Shown here one piece after another: positions 1 to 12,708 of a DNA stretch of 64,000 bases (position 1 is its first letter; each line of letters opens with the position of its first letter). The notes under the pieces are model-generated. The model saw only the letters and a list, made by a program, of their open reading frames with translations, did no database searches and was not told where the DNA came from. The position numbers and the translations under genes are program-made. This stretch comes from Paramecium tetraurelia. Lineage: Eukaryota > Ciliophora > Oligohymenophorea > Peniculida > Parameciidae. The stretch covers positions 391,828 to 455,827 of the forward strand of contig NW_001799422.1 of NCBI RefSeq assembly GCF_000165425.1, in the 5' to 3' direction.

Positions 1-1035
1 GGATTGTGGGATCCATTTAAAGATCTGTTTATTAAGCAATTTGCCAGAACTCCAGTATAATTTAAGAGTGTGTTCAATTAGTTGTAAGTATAAGTGAGGG
101 AAATAGAATAGCAATGGTCAGATGTCATTATGTAAATTGCAAACAATTTATTTGAACTATTTTAAAATTCTGCCATTCTTATGGCTTATGAATAGGATTT
201 GAAGTTGAATGAAATGATTGAATAAATGAGAAGGGAAAGAGATATCTGGCAGAATAACTTTAAGTCTCTTGAGTAAGAAAGAGATATTCTCTTAGAAACT
301 GTTTCTCAATTAAAATAAACATTAGAAAAAGAGAGACCCTCTCCTTTCAAATAAGATAGCAAATAAAAGGATTTTGATTCTGCAGATATTCCTTAGTTAA
401 AAGAAATGATTAACCTAATGCAGTAAAAAATTTCAGAAATGTCTGAAAAAGAATCAAAATTAATTAAGTTAGTATTAGCCATTCGTAAGTCAGGAATAGA
501 TATAGAAAAGATATATAATGAGGAGGTTTTGAATGAAGACTCTTTATCAGAACAAAATAATCAATCAAATAGAGAAAGAAAGTAAATTTTTAATTTATTT
601 ATTAGATCGTTTATTACCAGAATTGAAAGAAGTTTCCATGATGCTGATAATTCAGTTGTTAATGATTCAGATGAATCTAGTTTTTAATATAATGGAAGAC
701 TGGATGATGAAAGCATTATTGAAAGTATTAGAAGGTTTGAAAACAGGAACTAAAACAGTGCTTATGCAACAGAAAGTAAGAGTTCGATAAAAATGAAGAT
801 AGATTTATCGAAATGCAGTTAATAATAGCAAAAATTGCAATAATTATAATAGTTATAATAGTAATAACAATAAAAAAAAATTTAACAGTAACTTTAATAA
901 TAAAATATGAATAAATTAAAAATTCCTGATCAGGAAGGGATAGGATTTCATTAAGAATTTATGTTGAAATTTAATGAGTTTTCTGAAAGCTGGAGAGTTT
1001 AGGTATTGAAGGATGAAAAGAGAACTAAATCTTGA
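1..1035 (+). CDS. coiled-coil protein, 3' part (partial)
   Basis: The frame starting at base 1 stays open in the ciliate code until TGA at 1033-1035, so 344 codons of the C-terminal part are seen and the start lies outside the window. The protein begins LWDPFKDLFIKQFAR. A long charged heptad-like helix follows (for example MIEQMRRERDIWQNNFK and LKQTLEKERPSPFK), so a coiled coil is likely. After a low-complexity Gln run at about codons 275-300, written almost wholly with TAA/TAG, it ends in FNEFSESWRVQVLKDEK. I recognise no catalytic motif and give no function. It converges on the protease gene, with 76 bp between the two stops. Confidence 0.75.
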
Positions 1036-1111
1036 TTTTTATATTATTTAACTAAATTTTGATATATTAACATATTTAAATTCAAAAATAAAGACAGAAA
1101 ATTAGCTTTAT

Positions 1112-3031
1112 TCAGAGTGCTTCGTAAAAGATTATGTATGCTCCTTTATCAGTTAAATGCCTATTTTTTTTGTCGATGGTTACAACATCGTCATCAAATT
1201 CATACCAAACGTTTTATCTTCTAGTGTAGGCCTTATAATGACCACTATTTATTTATCCTTAATGTGAGATGAGACCCTTTAGTTTATATTCAGGGTTAAC
1301 AACATTTTCAGTGCAATATCTAGAATTATAAAATAGAATTACTCCTTCATATTTAAGATTTCTGGATACGATATCTCATTCTAAATCTTTTGATTTCTCG
1401 GAACTTAAGCAAACCTTTTCAGATGAATTATAAGAAACTAGGGTTTGTGTGTAATTTGAAGTTATCTTAAGAGAAATTTGTTTTTATATTGGCAAAGATT
1501 GCATTACCAATCATTAAATATTTATTCCTCTTTAAAATAATTCTTTAAGCAATCCATTAATTTGATTTCTTATAACCCAGGAGTATTTTAAATGGGTAAA
1601 TTAAGATCCAGGATAGGGTCATAAACTTCACATGTTTTTTTACATTTGAGACAGTAATTTTTATTAGAAATTTGTCCTGTAAATAACTCAGTTATCAAAT
1701 CTGGGTTTCTTCTAGTATAAGTTTCCCATGCTTCTGTTGCAGATAGAAATTCTTGTTTTTCAGAGTTTTTCTTTCCAATTAGTTCCTCTTGAATTTGTGA
1801 TAAAATAAATAATAGAAATTCATGTGAATCTTACTACTAAGTAGGTTTAAATTTCTATTAACAAATAAATGCCAATAGATCCAAATTGATTGACTACCCA
1901 GGTATAGTTCCCTAAATTAGTCTAATAAGGTCTTGACAGGCTGTAGTAAATTGCCTATTCGATTATTTTTGAATTTTAAGAATTTTACGAATAAATTTGG
2001 GAATGCTTAACAAACACTGAAGAGCAGCATTCATGTAGCAATTATACTTTGGATTATGAAAACCTATAATCGGTAATTCCATTGGAACTTTTGAAAAAAT
2101 TTTAACTTTGTTAGTTTATCCAGTTATGTTCCAGTCGAGAAGGTTACCTGAAGCACTTTTATCGATATCTTCAATGTTATTGCATGAAAGCTTGAAATCA
2201 AGAAGAGGGTCTCTTGACTGCCTTATTGGTAGAATAGTTGTAGCGGTTACATGAGTAGCTCCATCATTGATAAGTTCCAGCTGGGTTCCGATTTGAAGGG
2301 GTAGCATTCCGTTAGGCTCATTGTTTATTTTATCGATTGGCTGGACTTCTAAGCATTCTTTATCATTAACTAAGCGTGAGTCTTGAATTTCGTTTTACGG
2401 AGACTCTAATTTTGCATTATCTAAATCAATAGTTACGGTGGGTCCACCCCCGTATAGCAAATGAACGAACTTCCAAGCTCTCTCATTTATAAGTGAATAA
2501 TGCCTTTCTGGTTGAATTCCAGGAAGTAATTGTGGATCGTTGTCTATTGTAATATGTATCGTATCCTGTGTTCGGTGATCATCTGTCAATATTTTGTTGT
2601 TGTTTATCTCCTTTGGCGGAGCTTTCTTCATTCCTCCCAGATATCCAGTGTACTGAATGGCCCAACGATATTCAATAAAATAAACAATAGGCAGATCTTC
2701 TGCGAGTAAACCATTCACAAACAATTTCTCCAAATCGACACTGCCTATATGTAAGAGAATACCTTTCTTTGACCTATCCTAAATCTCGATAGGCTTTAAT
2801 TTGATTTACAACGTTTAAAATTTCTTTATGACTATCTTCAGTTTGGTTAGCTTCATTTGAGTTCTGCTTTGAATTTCGATCCTGGTCTGGATTTTAAGCC
2901 TTTTCATCTTAATGGTTTTCTTTACTGAAAGATCTCACCTCTGAATCGTTATGGGTAGATTGTCTAAATAAAATAAATAAATGGGTATTGTACTTGGCCC
3001 TTTTATTCTTCGTTTTACAACAAATAAACAT
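1112..3031 (-). CDS. ubiquitin carboxyl-terminal hydrolase (USP family, DUSP + UCH)
   Basis: A deubiquitinating cysteine protease that would cleave ubiquitin from proteins. A DUSP-like domain lies at about 2350-2740 (LPIVYFIEYRWAIQYTGYLG, then RAWKFVHLLYGGG). The catalytic core follows, with Cys box GFHNPKYNCYMNAALQCL near 2040-2080 and His box GHYKAYTRR with NVWYEFDDDVV near 1175-1250, ending IIFYEAL. The first residue of the Cys box is usually G-L-x-N-L-G-N-T-C-Y; here NPKYNCYMN replaces it, but Asn, Cys, Tyr and Met are kept. The start is MFICCKTKNKR at 3031. Introns at 2964-2993 (30 nt) and 2779-2809 (31 nt) join the N-terminal exons. At least one more small intron is needed in the core because the length is not divisible by three. 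The protein is about 610 residues, resembling a short USP4/USP15/UBP12 type. Confidence 0.85.
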
Positions 3032-3155
3032 TAATTAATATTAATCAACTTATCTATAAATTTAAAGGTTTAAAAATTGAAGGTTCAATCAAATATGTGA
3101 ATTTTTAGCTTTCCAAAAACATATTTTTATAAATTGTTAATTGCCAATTACTAAA

Positions 3156-4860
3156 AAATTTGAAATTAAATGCGCTTCATCTTGCTTAAATTAATGAAGC
3201 TATAAATTATTTTAGTTAATATCAAATCTCTTTTCTATAAAGAAGGTGAAATAGGTTGGAAGAATTAAAAAGAAGCAAACACTATAATATCGCTACCGAT
3301 GTATCCTTAAACTAAAAGGATATATGCTGCTGCTTCTGTATTGCTAATTTTCCATTTGATAAAATCCTTTTTCTCAAGAAAATATCATTTAAAATGAAGA
3401 TAAAGATGAAGACATTTATGTCATTGCAAATGGCTAGTAAATTATCCAATAAAAGGATACAAATCTGATGTATTTCTTTATGGGTTATCAATATCTGGAT
3501 TTACATGGACTATAAAGGGGATATTAAATAAATCTTGGCTTATTACATTACATCTTACTAGATTTATTGAAGGCAATTAAATAATATCTGCTGAAAGACA
3601 TAAAGCAATGATCTTTATCTGGAGATTTCTTAAGGATGGCAGGTTAAGAATTGGGTCATCAGCTAAGGAAATAATTTGTTATAAGTTTTAAATCTGTCAT
3701 AAATTACAAGTGGATATTATGATTTTGCAGTAATTAATCAAGAAGAATTGTAATGCATTTGGAGTAAAATTATTATAATATAACTTTAAACAACCATAGC
3801 TTAATCAATACATTAAAGTGGTTTTAGAATACTAGCATACGTTAATTTAAGATAAATTAGGATAAGTATTATGTTTGGTAGTGAGTTGAAGCACAATTAG
3901 GAAATAAATCATTCTTTAATTTTGATGAGCTCAAGAAATATTGGAAATACTTTATTTGTTGAGAAGCAGACTAATTTTGCAGTAATTAGAATTTATAATC
4001 TGTTTATAATTGAAGACGGAATGCAGAAAAATGGTATTAATATTGTTGGGTAATAAGATCAATTGTTATTGTTTATTGTAATTAGAAATTAAGACTATTA
4101 ATGTGGTATGTGAATATCGCTATTTTTATGAATAATAATTTTGTGACAAGAAAATAATGGAAATTTAGGATTTTGATTTTTCACAATTCTGTATTTTTTA
4201 GAAACACTAAAATAAATAGAAGATCTTTCAAAAGTTAAATGGCTAAATCTAGTCAAAGGACATTGTTGAAGAATATACTTCACTGAAATATGCTTGCAAA
4301 TGAGGGTTTAAATTTATTTGATCAATCAGATATAAAATAGATTTGTTGAGGTGTAATTAATAATACTACTTATTTGGTTATAAAGCATGGTCTTAGAGAT
4401 GTAATGTAAGTACCATCAGAAAAATTACAATCCTTTAGTATTGTGCTAAGTTTAACATTGATAGATTTAATATATAAATCTTAGCATTGAGAATAAAATG
4501 ATAATGACTTGAAAAATGAAATTAAACTAAATCTCAATACAATAGAATTCAATAGAGACTTCATTATCATGGGGAGTAGAATTGATTAATTTAATAATAT
4601 TCAAATATCCTTTATGATTGTAATGGTAAAGGTAATTGTAAAAATGTTGAATCTCTTTTATATTTAGATGCTGTAAATATGATTAAAAATTAGTGAGTTC
4701 ATTCATCCATTAATTTAGGCTTCATTTGTCCTTAAAAAAATAATGTTAAAAAAGTGAAAAATTGGAGGAAATAAATGATACAATTTTAAAGACGTTTATT
4801 ATTGTAGCAATGAATTTCAATGATTCTTTGATGTAAAGAATACAATTAATACAAATTTAT
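3156..4860. pseudogene. unresolved stretch, possibly an eroded gene
   Basis: No coherent gene model holds here on either strand. The plus strand has several open stretches of 60-110 codons in different frames (for example 3171-3395, and one containing AERHKAMIFIWRFLKDGR near 3590-3640). None joins to another with convincing GTA...TAG introns, and TGA codons recur in all frames. Base composition is less extreme than in the other spacers, which hints at former coding sequence. A minus-strand open stretch at 4098-4283 has no ATG. I call it an eroded gene only tentatively; plain spacer or a fast-evolving gene with many introns are alternatives. Confidence 0.25.
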
Positions 4861-5328
4861 TCATTTTTTAATATATTCTAATTTCCATAATAAATGGTCA
4901 GTTATTGATATTCTAGTATTGTTCTCAACAAGAGTGTCCCAATCATGTCGTTTTTCATTAATGTAAGGAACCCAAATTTTGCCCTTAAGAGGTTCATTTG
5001 GGTTGTCTATTTCTATCCCTAGTACTTTATGCTTCCAACATTATACCGTCTAATTTTTGGATGTAGTAATGAAATCGATCGTCGGCTGGATCATAAAGAG
5101 AGATAAAATTTCCATCGCATTTATCAGAGACTTTTTCACTGAAACAAATTCCATTCATGACATTCATTATCAAATCGCTTTTCTATTTTTCATCAAAGTA
5201 TTTAAATTGTTTTTCTGTCTTGTGGTCTGGATGCTGAATTCTAATCATGAACCCTTGTTTCATATCTTCTAACTGTGTATAGTGGAATTATTTACTTTTT
5301 TATTTCCATTTGAAGTTAGGCATCCCAT
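4861..5328 (-). CDS. small protein with N-terminal MGC (possible myristoylation site)
   Basis: Encodes 138 residues after removal of introns at 5273-5295 (23 nt) and 5019-5046 (28 nt); the spliced length is exactly divisible by three. It begins MGCLTSNGNKK. Gly2-Cys3 is the usual arrangement for N-myristoylation followed by palmitoylation, so membrane anchoring is plausible. The rest is a compact acidic/aromatic domain (FISLYDPADDRFHYYIQK, GKIWVPYINEKRHDWD) ending LLWKLEYIKK. I do not recognise the family. The upstream spacer is shared with a broken-looking plus-strand ORF. Confidence 0.7.
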
Positions 5329-5371
5329 TTATTTTAATATTATAAATTGAAATTATTTGTTTTTAGATTGA

Positions 5372-5977
5372 CTATTGAAGTAGAACGATTATCACTAAAT
5401 TAATTAACCATCGACCAAATCTTTTAAATATGAACTTATATCAGTCAATGCTAATCATTTATAGAATCAAGTATCATTGAAAATTTAAATAAATAATCCC
5501 TCTTAGATGATAAGGTATATACATCTATAGGAAACGGGATAAGAAGTTAAATTTAAGAGGAAGAATTAGGTTCTAATAATCAGTTCTGAATAATTACATA
5601 AACTAAATAAGAATTATAAATGAAATAATAAATTTGCGTACTTGTATGAATGGATTATCGAATAGATCTAAGTAGAATCAATTAATTAGATAAGGAATTT
5701 GAAGTTGAATTCAACTATAAGATATATTGATAAACAAAGAAATGCAAACTCTACTTATAACTATCAAAATAGAGAAATAAATATAAAAAAGCAATTGTAG
5801 GTTGATTAGGATAGTTCTATTAATAATAGCGCAGCAAACCCAACATGATAAGTACCAAGTCATTATCATGTGAATTCTATTCTTGGATATCGATTAACAA
5901 TCATTCTATAAATCCCATAGCTACTTCTAAGGAAATAGTAATGGAGATATCTTAGTATTGTATTAAAATGCAAGTGA
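5372..5977 (+). pseudogene. ORF with two in-frame TGA codons, no family recognised
   Basis: One frame reads protein-like sequence (NQPSTKSFKYELISVNANH, then IRYIHLQETGQEVKFKRK) but is cut by TGA at 5621-5623 and again at 5846-5848. It resumes protein-like both times (YLYEWIIEQIQVESINQIR, then Gln/Asn-rich sequence). I found no GTA...TAG intron that removes the TGAs cleanly and no in-frame ATG upstream. It may be a pseudogene, a gene with introns I could not place, or two short genes. It ends about 75 bp before the reductase gene on the same strand. Confidence 0.3.
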
Positions 5978-6051
5978 GGTTATTTAGCGAATTAACAATT
6001 GGATATATCGAATTGATAATAACCATTATTATTTTTTATTTGATTAATAAA

Positions 6052-6770
6052 ATGAAAGCTTTAATCTTTGGTGGTTCAGGAGCATTAGGTCGATCAATGG
6101 TAAAGGTATTTAAAGGGTGGAAAGTGACAAGTGTTGATTTCAACAAGAATGAGGAATGTGACAATATTATTATTAAGAATGCAAGTGATATCAATCTTCT
6201 GAAATCCGAATTAAATACCCTTGGTATCTATCCGTATATAGATTGTTAGAGAAATTTAATTGCATAGTTTGCGTGGCTGGTGGATGGACAGGAGGCTCAA
6301 TAAAAGAAGAAAATGTTCTATAAGTTTATGAGGATATGAATCAGAAGAGTGTGGTACCAGCTCTAGTCTGCAGTCATTTAGCTACAACATAACTATCTAG
6401 ATAGGGATTACTGATCTTTACAGGCGCTTATTCTGTATTCAATGCACCAACACCAAGCATGATAGGATATGCTTTGGCAAAGACAGCAGTTCATACTCTA
6501 GCAATCTAGACTGCTGTAAGCACTCATTTACCAGAAGATTCCGCTGTGATTACTCTATTGCCGTATCATTTTATCATAATTATTAGAGAAACTATTGATA
6601 CTCCTGCCAACAGATAAGCAATGCCAAAAGAAGATTTTACGAAATGGGCTAATCCTGATTAGGTTGCTGGATTAGTTAGATCATGGGCTGAAGGTCTAAA
6701 TAGACCTAAGAATGGAGCATTCGTTCATTTAAGAGTAAAAAATGGTTCAATTGCACCTGATTTTCTTTGA
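6052..6770 (+). CDS. QDPR: dihydropteridine reductase (short-chain dehydrogenase)
   Basis: Regenerates tetrahydrobiopterin from quinonoid dihydrobiopterin using NADH, in the cytosol. The 222-residue protein starts MKALIFGGSGALGRSM, the Gly-rich NAD-binding loop of the QDPR branch. It keeps the acidic NAD-selecting residue (SVDFNKNEE), the VCVAGGWTGG strand-turn, the catalytic Tyr-x3-Lys as MIGYALAKTAVH, and ETIDTPANRQAMP near the end. Two introns restore the frame, 6224-6249 (26 nt) and 6563-6586 (24 nt), and the spliced length is divisible by three. Length fits the family (about 240 residues). Tetrahydrobiopterin supports aromatic amino-acid hydroxylases; no such partner gene lies nearby. 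Confidence 0.92.
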
Positions 6771-7134
6771 TCATTTTATAAATATAACATCAGAAAAAAT
6801 CACTAATCTATAAATATATTCACTATAGTGTAGATCTATTGTAGTTCCCTTCTGAAATGTGTCTTCAACCATCAATACATTATTATCCAATTAAATATCA
6901 TCTAATTATCAAGACTTTCGATTATGGATGATTTAAAATTTCATCCTTTTACAAATTTTAGAGTCCTTCACCATGATTATATTAGTTCCCCACAAGAACA
7001 GAGACCAAATGTGATATGATAACAATTCATAAAGAAAAACTTAGGATTTTATTTCCTAAAGATTTATATCTAAATGGTTGATATTACTATTATTAAAATA
7101 ATGATATAGATTAATATAAAATTAATAATGACTT
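6771..7134. other. spacer, no confident gene
   Basis: 364 bp between the reductase stop and the C2 protein stop. The middle (about 6840-7020) is richer in G+C than normal spacer here. It has two overlapping short plus-strand open frames, one starting at the ATG in 6926-6931 (MDDLKFHPFTNF...), neither convincing. A perfect 7-bp stem with an 11-nt loop sits at 6935-6959. A small ncRNA or a tiny gene is possible. Confidence 0.4.
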
Positions 7135-10100
7135 TCACCAAGGCAGTTTGGAGATCATGAATCTATCCATTACTCTCTTCTTTTATTCATCAATAGTTTA
7201 TGTTGGGACCTTCTTTTCTTTTAATTGTTTTAATTTTTCTTCTCTTTCTGATCTTTTGCTCATAAATTACATAAACTTTTCTACTTTTACTTTATTTGAT
7301 TCATGCTTTGGCTACACTTTCTTTACGTATTCTTATAATTCAGTGTAAGGCTACAACATAAACATTATATTTACATATTCAACACCAAGTTCGATGGATT
7401 AGATTATCATGTCAAATAAGTTAGATAAAACGTTGCTCTGTTTTCTATTTTGGAATTCTTATTGAATAATCTTTAAAGCAATGTTTTCTAAGGAAATATC
7501 TGACAAAACCTATTTAATAATTTATTAATAGTTAGGTTAGAAGTATTCGACTGCTACTCCGATATGCAACTCAAGGTCTTATTATACAACAAGACTTCTG
7601 ATCAGATACTTTAAGACTAGTTTTAGGAATTGCAATTGGTCTTAGTTTATAATCTTTATTATACTATGCATAGTCAATAGTATAGCAATGAATTATTATT
7701 AACTAGCTTTTTCAATAGTTTCGAAGAATACTTGAAGGAGAAGGTAGAAGTTGGAGTTAATTAATTTGGCAGTTTCTGCTTCATTATCCTAACTTGTATA
7801 GATTTTGATTAAGGAGTTGGTGAGAATGGTGAATATATTTCCGATTTTATTTTCGTAATCATCAAACTATTTATAGGCTTCAGTTAGAATTGGTAAATTG
7901 GTCAGCATCTCTACTCCAGGCTACTGATCCTTCTAAAGCAAGGTTTCCAAGATTTTCATGCAACTCAATGTGATCTTAGCTGAGTGCTTGTCTCTCGATT
8001 CTTGGAAGAGATCCTCCTTTACTTTGTGGAAGTTGGCCTTGAGATATGCAAGCAATTCCCCTTCAGTCAATTCTAAATTTTTAATAGTATTAACAGAAGT
8101 AGGCAGATACTCATCGTAGTATGGAACATTTATAAGCGGTTTAAAGGCTTTGTTCTTCGCAATAACGAGATCCTGTAGTTGCTGCAATAATAGCAAATGG
8201 CTGATTTGACCCATGAGTCGGTCACTATGAGACAAGTAGATGGTGGACATGCACTGAGTTGAATAACAAGACAACATAAGATTTTTATTATGGATGCAGA
8301 AAATGGCTTTGCAGACTTTAAATAGTTGGTCAGGTTCGTATTTGTTTGGTAGATTATACATAAGGAACTCAAATATTTCTTTGAGAATCTTATCAAATTT
8401 CCCTTAAAAGTTCAGCATTGTGATTACCATTTCTTCATAACTGGATTTCCTGAAGTCAAACTTGTATTCCTCAGGTGCTACTTTTTTTAAAGTATCACTC
8501 TTGAATTTTTGTGAAACTTCAATTGTAGTAGAAACCGATACTTTCTCATTTAGTTTAAATTCGAAAGGGAAATTAGAGACATTCCTCACGATAAATGGTT
8601 TTAAGACTAGTAATTTCTCAGCAAGTATATCCCCATTCATTCTTACTTGCAATTTGAAGTAGGACTGATCCTCTTCTCCAGGCAAGATCACTTAATCAAC
8701 AATTTCTTCATCATAAAATTCAATCTCTGTGCTGTTCCTTGACGTTGAGTATACCTTCGATATCCAATCTAATTGTTTATTTGATACTTTTAAGGAATAA
8801 CTCCTTAGTTGTTTCTCTTCATCATCATCCATTTTTATGATTAATTTTTGAAACTTCATGAACAACTTTACCCAATTCTACTTCTAGAATTTGCATCTAC
8901 CCATGACCCAAATGTTCTTAAGCTTTAACTTTTGATGAAAATGATAGATCAAATCATTAGATTTATAAAGTATTCTCTACAGTTCTTAAATGAATTGCTC
9001 CTTCAATAGAGGAACACAATACTCATTCTCAGCAACCAAATAGTCATGAATATATAATTAAATCTTTAAGAGATCTGTAACATTGGTAACATAAAATTCG
9101 CATTTCTAGAACTCTCCATCAGTCATGAGTCCTTAATCATTAATGCTTGTAATCCAGTACTTTTACTTATTGTATTTCAATCTCAATCTCAAATCAGGTC
9201 CAATGTATTTATTCTGATAGTCCTTCTCAATATCTTTCAATAATCTATAAATCATAATTTCGAATTTGCCAATAGTAAACTAACTCTTTATCTACTTATA
9301 CACTAAGTATTGTGTATCCAATTCGATAATCTTGCCTTCCTTAGTGAGACAAGTGAAACTTTGAGTTGGTTGAGTGCTCAGAACATGGATATTTCTAATC
9401 TTGATTTTTGTTTCCAGAATTGTCTCCATATCCTCTGCCCTTGTTTCTTGATGTCTAACTAGATACAATTCCTTAGAACCTAAAAATATTTTAGCCACTG
9501 AGTGATTCCTTGGAAACTTCTTTCTTTCTGGGATGATAATTGTGTATTCGTATTCCCCATCAGTCTACCCTTCGCTCCTTTATATCATCTATGCTACGTA
9601 GGATGATATGGACGTAAAAAATGTGTATTTCAATTAACTAGAGAATTCTTTACATTCGAAATTATAATTAAATCTGTATTTGATAAATTTCCCTGCCATA
9701 TGTTTCAACTTAGTTAAGGTGTTAAATGACACATTGATTGAGTCTGCCTTGAATTGTTCACTAGACTCTTTGATAATAATCTAACACTTAAATTCATCTA
9801 GATTCAAATCGAAGGTCCCTAATTGTTGTTCTTCATTATAAATGAATTGGATGGTGCTAATATTAATTACATGTCTTCTAAAAACCAATGCATCAGTGAA
9901 CAGGACAAATTCTAAACAGGTATCAATTTCATCCAATTAAAATAAAATGGGTTGCACACTCTCCTTATAAGTTTGTTCAAGCACTCCATCCTTAATCCAA
10001 GGATAATTAATTAATGTCGTTGTGCCTACGTAAAACTTCAGATTAATCTTATTATCCTAATTTGTTATACCAATATTAGTGATTGAAACATCGTAAATCG

Positions 10101-12686
10101 ATGTATGAGACAATCTCATATGCTGAATGATCTACCTTCGAAACTTTAATATCATCGGGACATCATTTCTAATTTCCACATATTGAATTGCATCTAATTG
10201 TTTCAAATCTACTGGAACAACAAATTAATTTATTCTGAGCTCCTATTTAATTAACTTGATCACACTGATGTCCATTTACAATTTCGTCAATTATGTGGAA
10301 GCTGGAAATTTCAACACACTATTCTCAGTCCTATCAAATTCCATAATATTCCCATTGTATTCAAAATTAAGATTGTCCTCCAATCGAGCTATGGTATCAT
10401 TCTAAATGTGATGCAATTACAAAGCATACCCTTCCACCTACTCGTAGTCCTGAGAATTCTATTGAAATTAAATAGATAATGGAGTAAACTTGACAAAGAG
10501 TTTCGGCTGATCTAATTCCTTGATCATTTTTTGAGGCGTGTCCACTCCGTATTTTTATTCTTTCTTAATCACGAATCTGCATTTCTCTCTTATCACGTAT
10601 CCTAACGTCTTGTTTTTCCATAATAAATCGATAGCCTGTAGTTGATAGTCTGCCAACAGAGTGTGGTTCTCCTTTTTGTTGCCACTCTGATAAAATAATT
10701 GAAATCGAATGGATTTCCACAGATCTTCAGTTGTCCAATCAAATGTATCAAACACCAAGTAATCCTTCTCACTCTTAACCTATTGGTAATCATAAAAGAA
10801 TCTATAAGAAAATAACACTCTCATGTAATAGGCACCTTCAGTACTCACAGGATAGAGTGCTTAAGGAGTGATGGATATGCGATTTGATTATGATATATGT
10901 CCACTCAATTCCAATCTAATCGTAAGCAGACATTGCTTTCCAATGGAATTCATCTACACATTAATAAACGACTCAGTTCCTAAGAAATCTAATTATTACA
11001 AATCAATGAATGAAGTATATGTATCTTAAATAATATCATTTTCTGTTCGATTGATCAATTGAAATGACAATTTATTTGGGAATTTGCAGATGAATGATTA
11101 TCCAAAGTAGATTCCACAAATTTTCGATGTCTAAAAAGTCAATTCATCAGTTGTGATTGCCAACTATAGATTTTCATTCTTGGTAATTTTGACTGAATGG
11201 ATTGTGATTTTCACAAAGTTACTTTTTTCCAATTTCTCCTCAACAACCTCCTCCTTTGATTGCGAATCACACTCATACTTGATTGGTATTTATTGTCCGC
11301 CGAATAATATTTTATCCTCAATCTCATACAAGGGTATATCAAATGCAATTTCAGCCTTATTTGCCTTGTACTTTCGAATCTAAACGTAATCATAAATCGA
11401 TGAAGTTTGAAACATCATGTAATTCCCTTTATATTCATTGATACTGAACTCAGTAATAGGGAGATTGACTATGCCTCTCGGATTGTCAATCAAAAGAGAA
11501 GTATGATACTGAATATCGCTGTGCATTTATAGATTGAGAAACTAAGTCACTTTTTAGAACTGATTTGGATTTGAACCATAAAAAGTCTTCAAGAATTATT
11601 AGAATGGCAAACTCAGTTCACCTTCGTTGCCATTCTCGAATTTGGCCAAAAAGGAAGTCTTCTTGTCTCCACAATAATTGTAAAGAATGGCCGTATAATT
11701 CTACTCGTACAAGGCAATGTCACAATCCCATTATGGTATCACACTGATGTGAGTAAAATAAAAGTAATTGGGCGTACGGATTTGGAGATAATATTTGGCA
11801 GTACCTAACTCCTTGGTTGGAAATCCATCTATTTTAATAGATTTGATGGCCATGACTCTTTTCTGAGGCACCAATTACTTTTCTTCAACGACCTTTAGAA
11901 TTTCCTGTTTCCTTGACAATGTTAATCTCAGTCTCAGCATGCCTGTGTTCAATTGAACCTTGTCCAAGTACACTTCCAGTTCGTTGTTCTTCTGTTTCCA
12001 ATTGAGATCGCACAGAAATATTTCTTTCTTCACAAAAGCCTGTTTCAATAACTTAATTTGATTGATACCAAAGTAATCCTTAGGAATTACATTGTAATAA
12101 TAGATGAATGTCAATTTACAATAGGGCGAGTCGTTCATTATCCTCAATTCGGTACCTGCCTAGAAAGTGTAGGTTGTTTGACTTCCCCCCAAAGACATTG
12201 CCAATATTCCTTTGTTCTATGGAATCATGGATTACAAGTTGACAACGATCTCCCCAGTTACATTATCCACGAAGAGATTATTGATGAATGATAACACGAC
12301 TTGGATGGTGACTACCTTATCCTTGACTAAATTGGTATATTTGATGAGTTACTTCGATTTTGAATGGGTAAATCGAAAGGCTGATTGAGTTGAAACTTCA
12401 ATTCTCGCAGATTGACCTTACCCAGAGTCTGCTTTGACATGTACCCACCCCTATTGATGTTGCATAATAGAATCTGTAATTCTCGATTGGCATTCTTATT
12501 TTGATTCAGATGAAAGTGAAACACCTATTCAAAATAATCATCCGGCTTTGTCTTTTCAATGCTCTATTTGGCCTCTCCATCCAACTTGAACTCTATGAAA
12601 CACCTCTATTGATCTTTGTCTAACAACATCTGATGTCCTGCAATTAGTTCAATTCTCAGAATGCATTTCTATTCATCAATGTTCAT
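7135..12686 (-). CDS. large protein with N-terminal C2 domain, family unknown
   Basis: Encodes 1,833 residues with introns at 12327-12352 (26 nt) and 7351-7374 (24 nt); the spliced length is divisible by three. The start is MNIDEQKCILRIELIAGHQM at 12686, only 22 bp after the ATPase stop. Residues about 8-115 look like a C2 beta-sandwich (LRIELIAGHQMLLDKDQQRC, VFHFHLNQNKNANRELQILL, KVNLRELKFQL). C2 domains usually bind phospholipid or protein. The long middle reads as repeated beta-strand-rich modules rather than helix. The last 450 or so residues (after about 8400) turn helical, like an alpha-solenoid (LLLLQQLQDLVIAKNKAF, KLVLKYLIRSLVVQQDLEL), and the C-terminus is basic. No transmembrane segment or signal peptide is evident. 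I cannot name the family; a membrane-tethering or ciliary scaffold role is only a guess. Confidence 0.8.
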
Positions 12687-12708
12687 ATTTTATAATTAAT
12701 ATAATATC

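Noticed and set aside
90-112. Apparent GTAAGT...TAG intron in the first gene
   Set aside because: The frame reads through it with protein-like sequence (QVQVREIEQQ) and its removal (23 nt) would break the frame.
533-790. 85-codon plus-strand frame within the first gene
   Set aside because: It is in another frame of the coiled-coil gene, whose own frame is open from base 1 to 1035 in the ciliate code.
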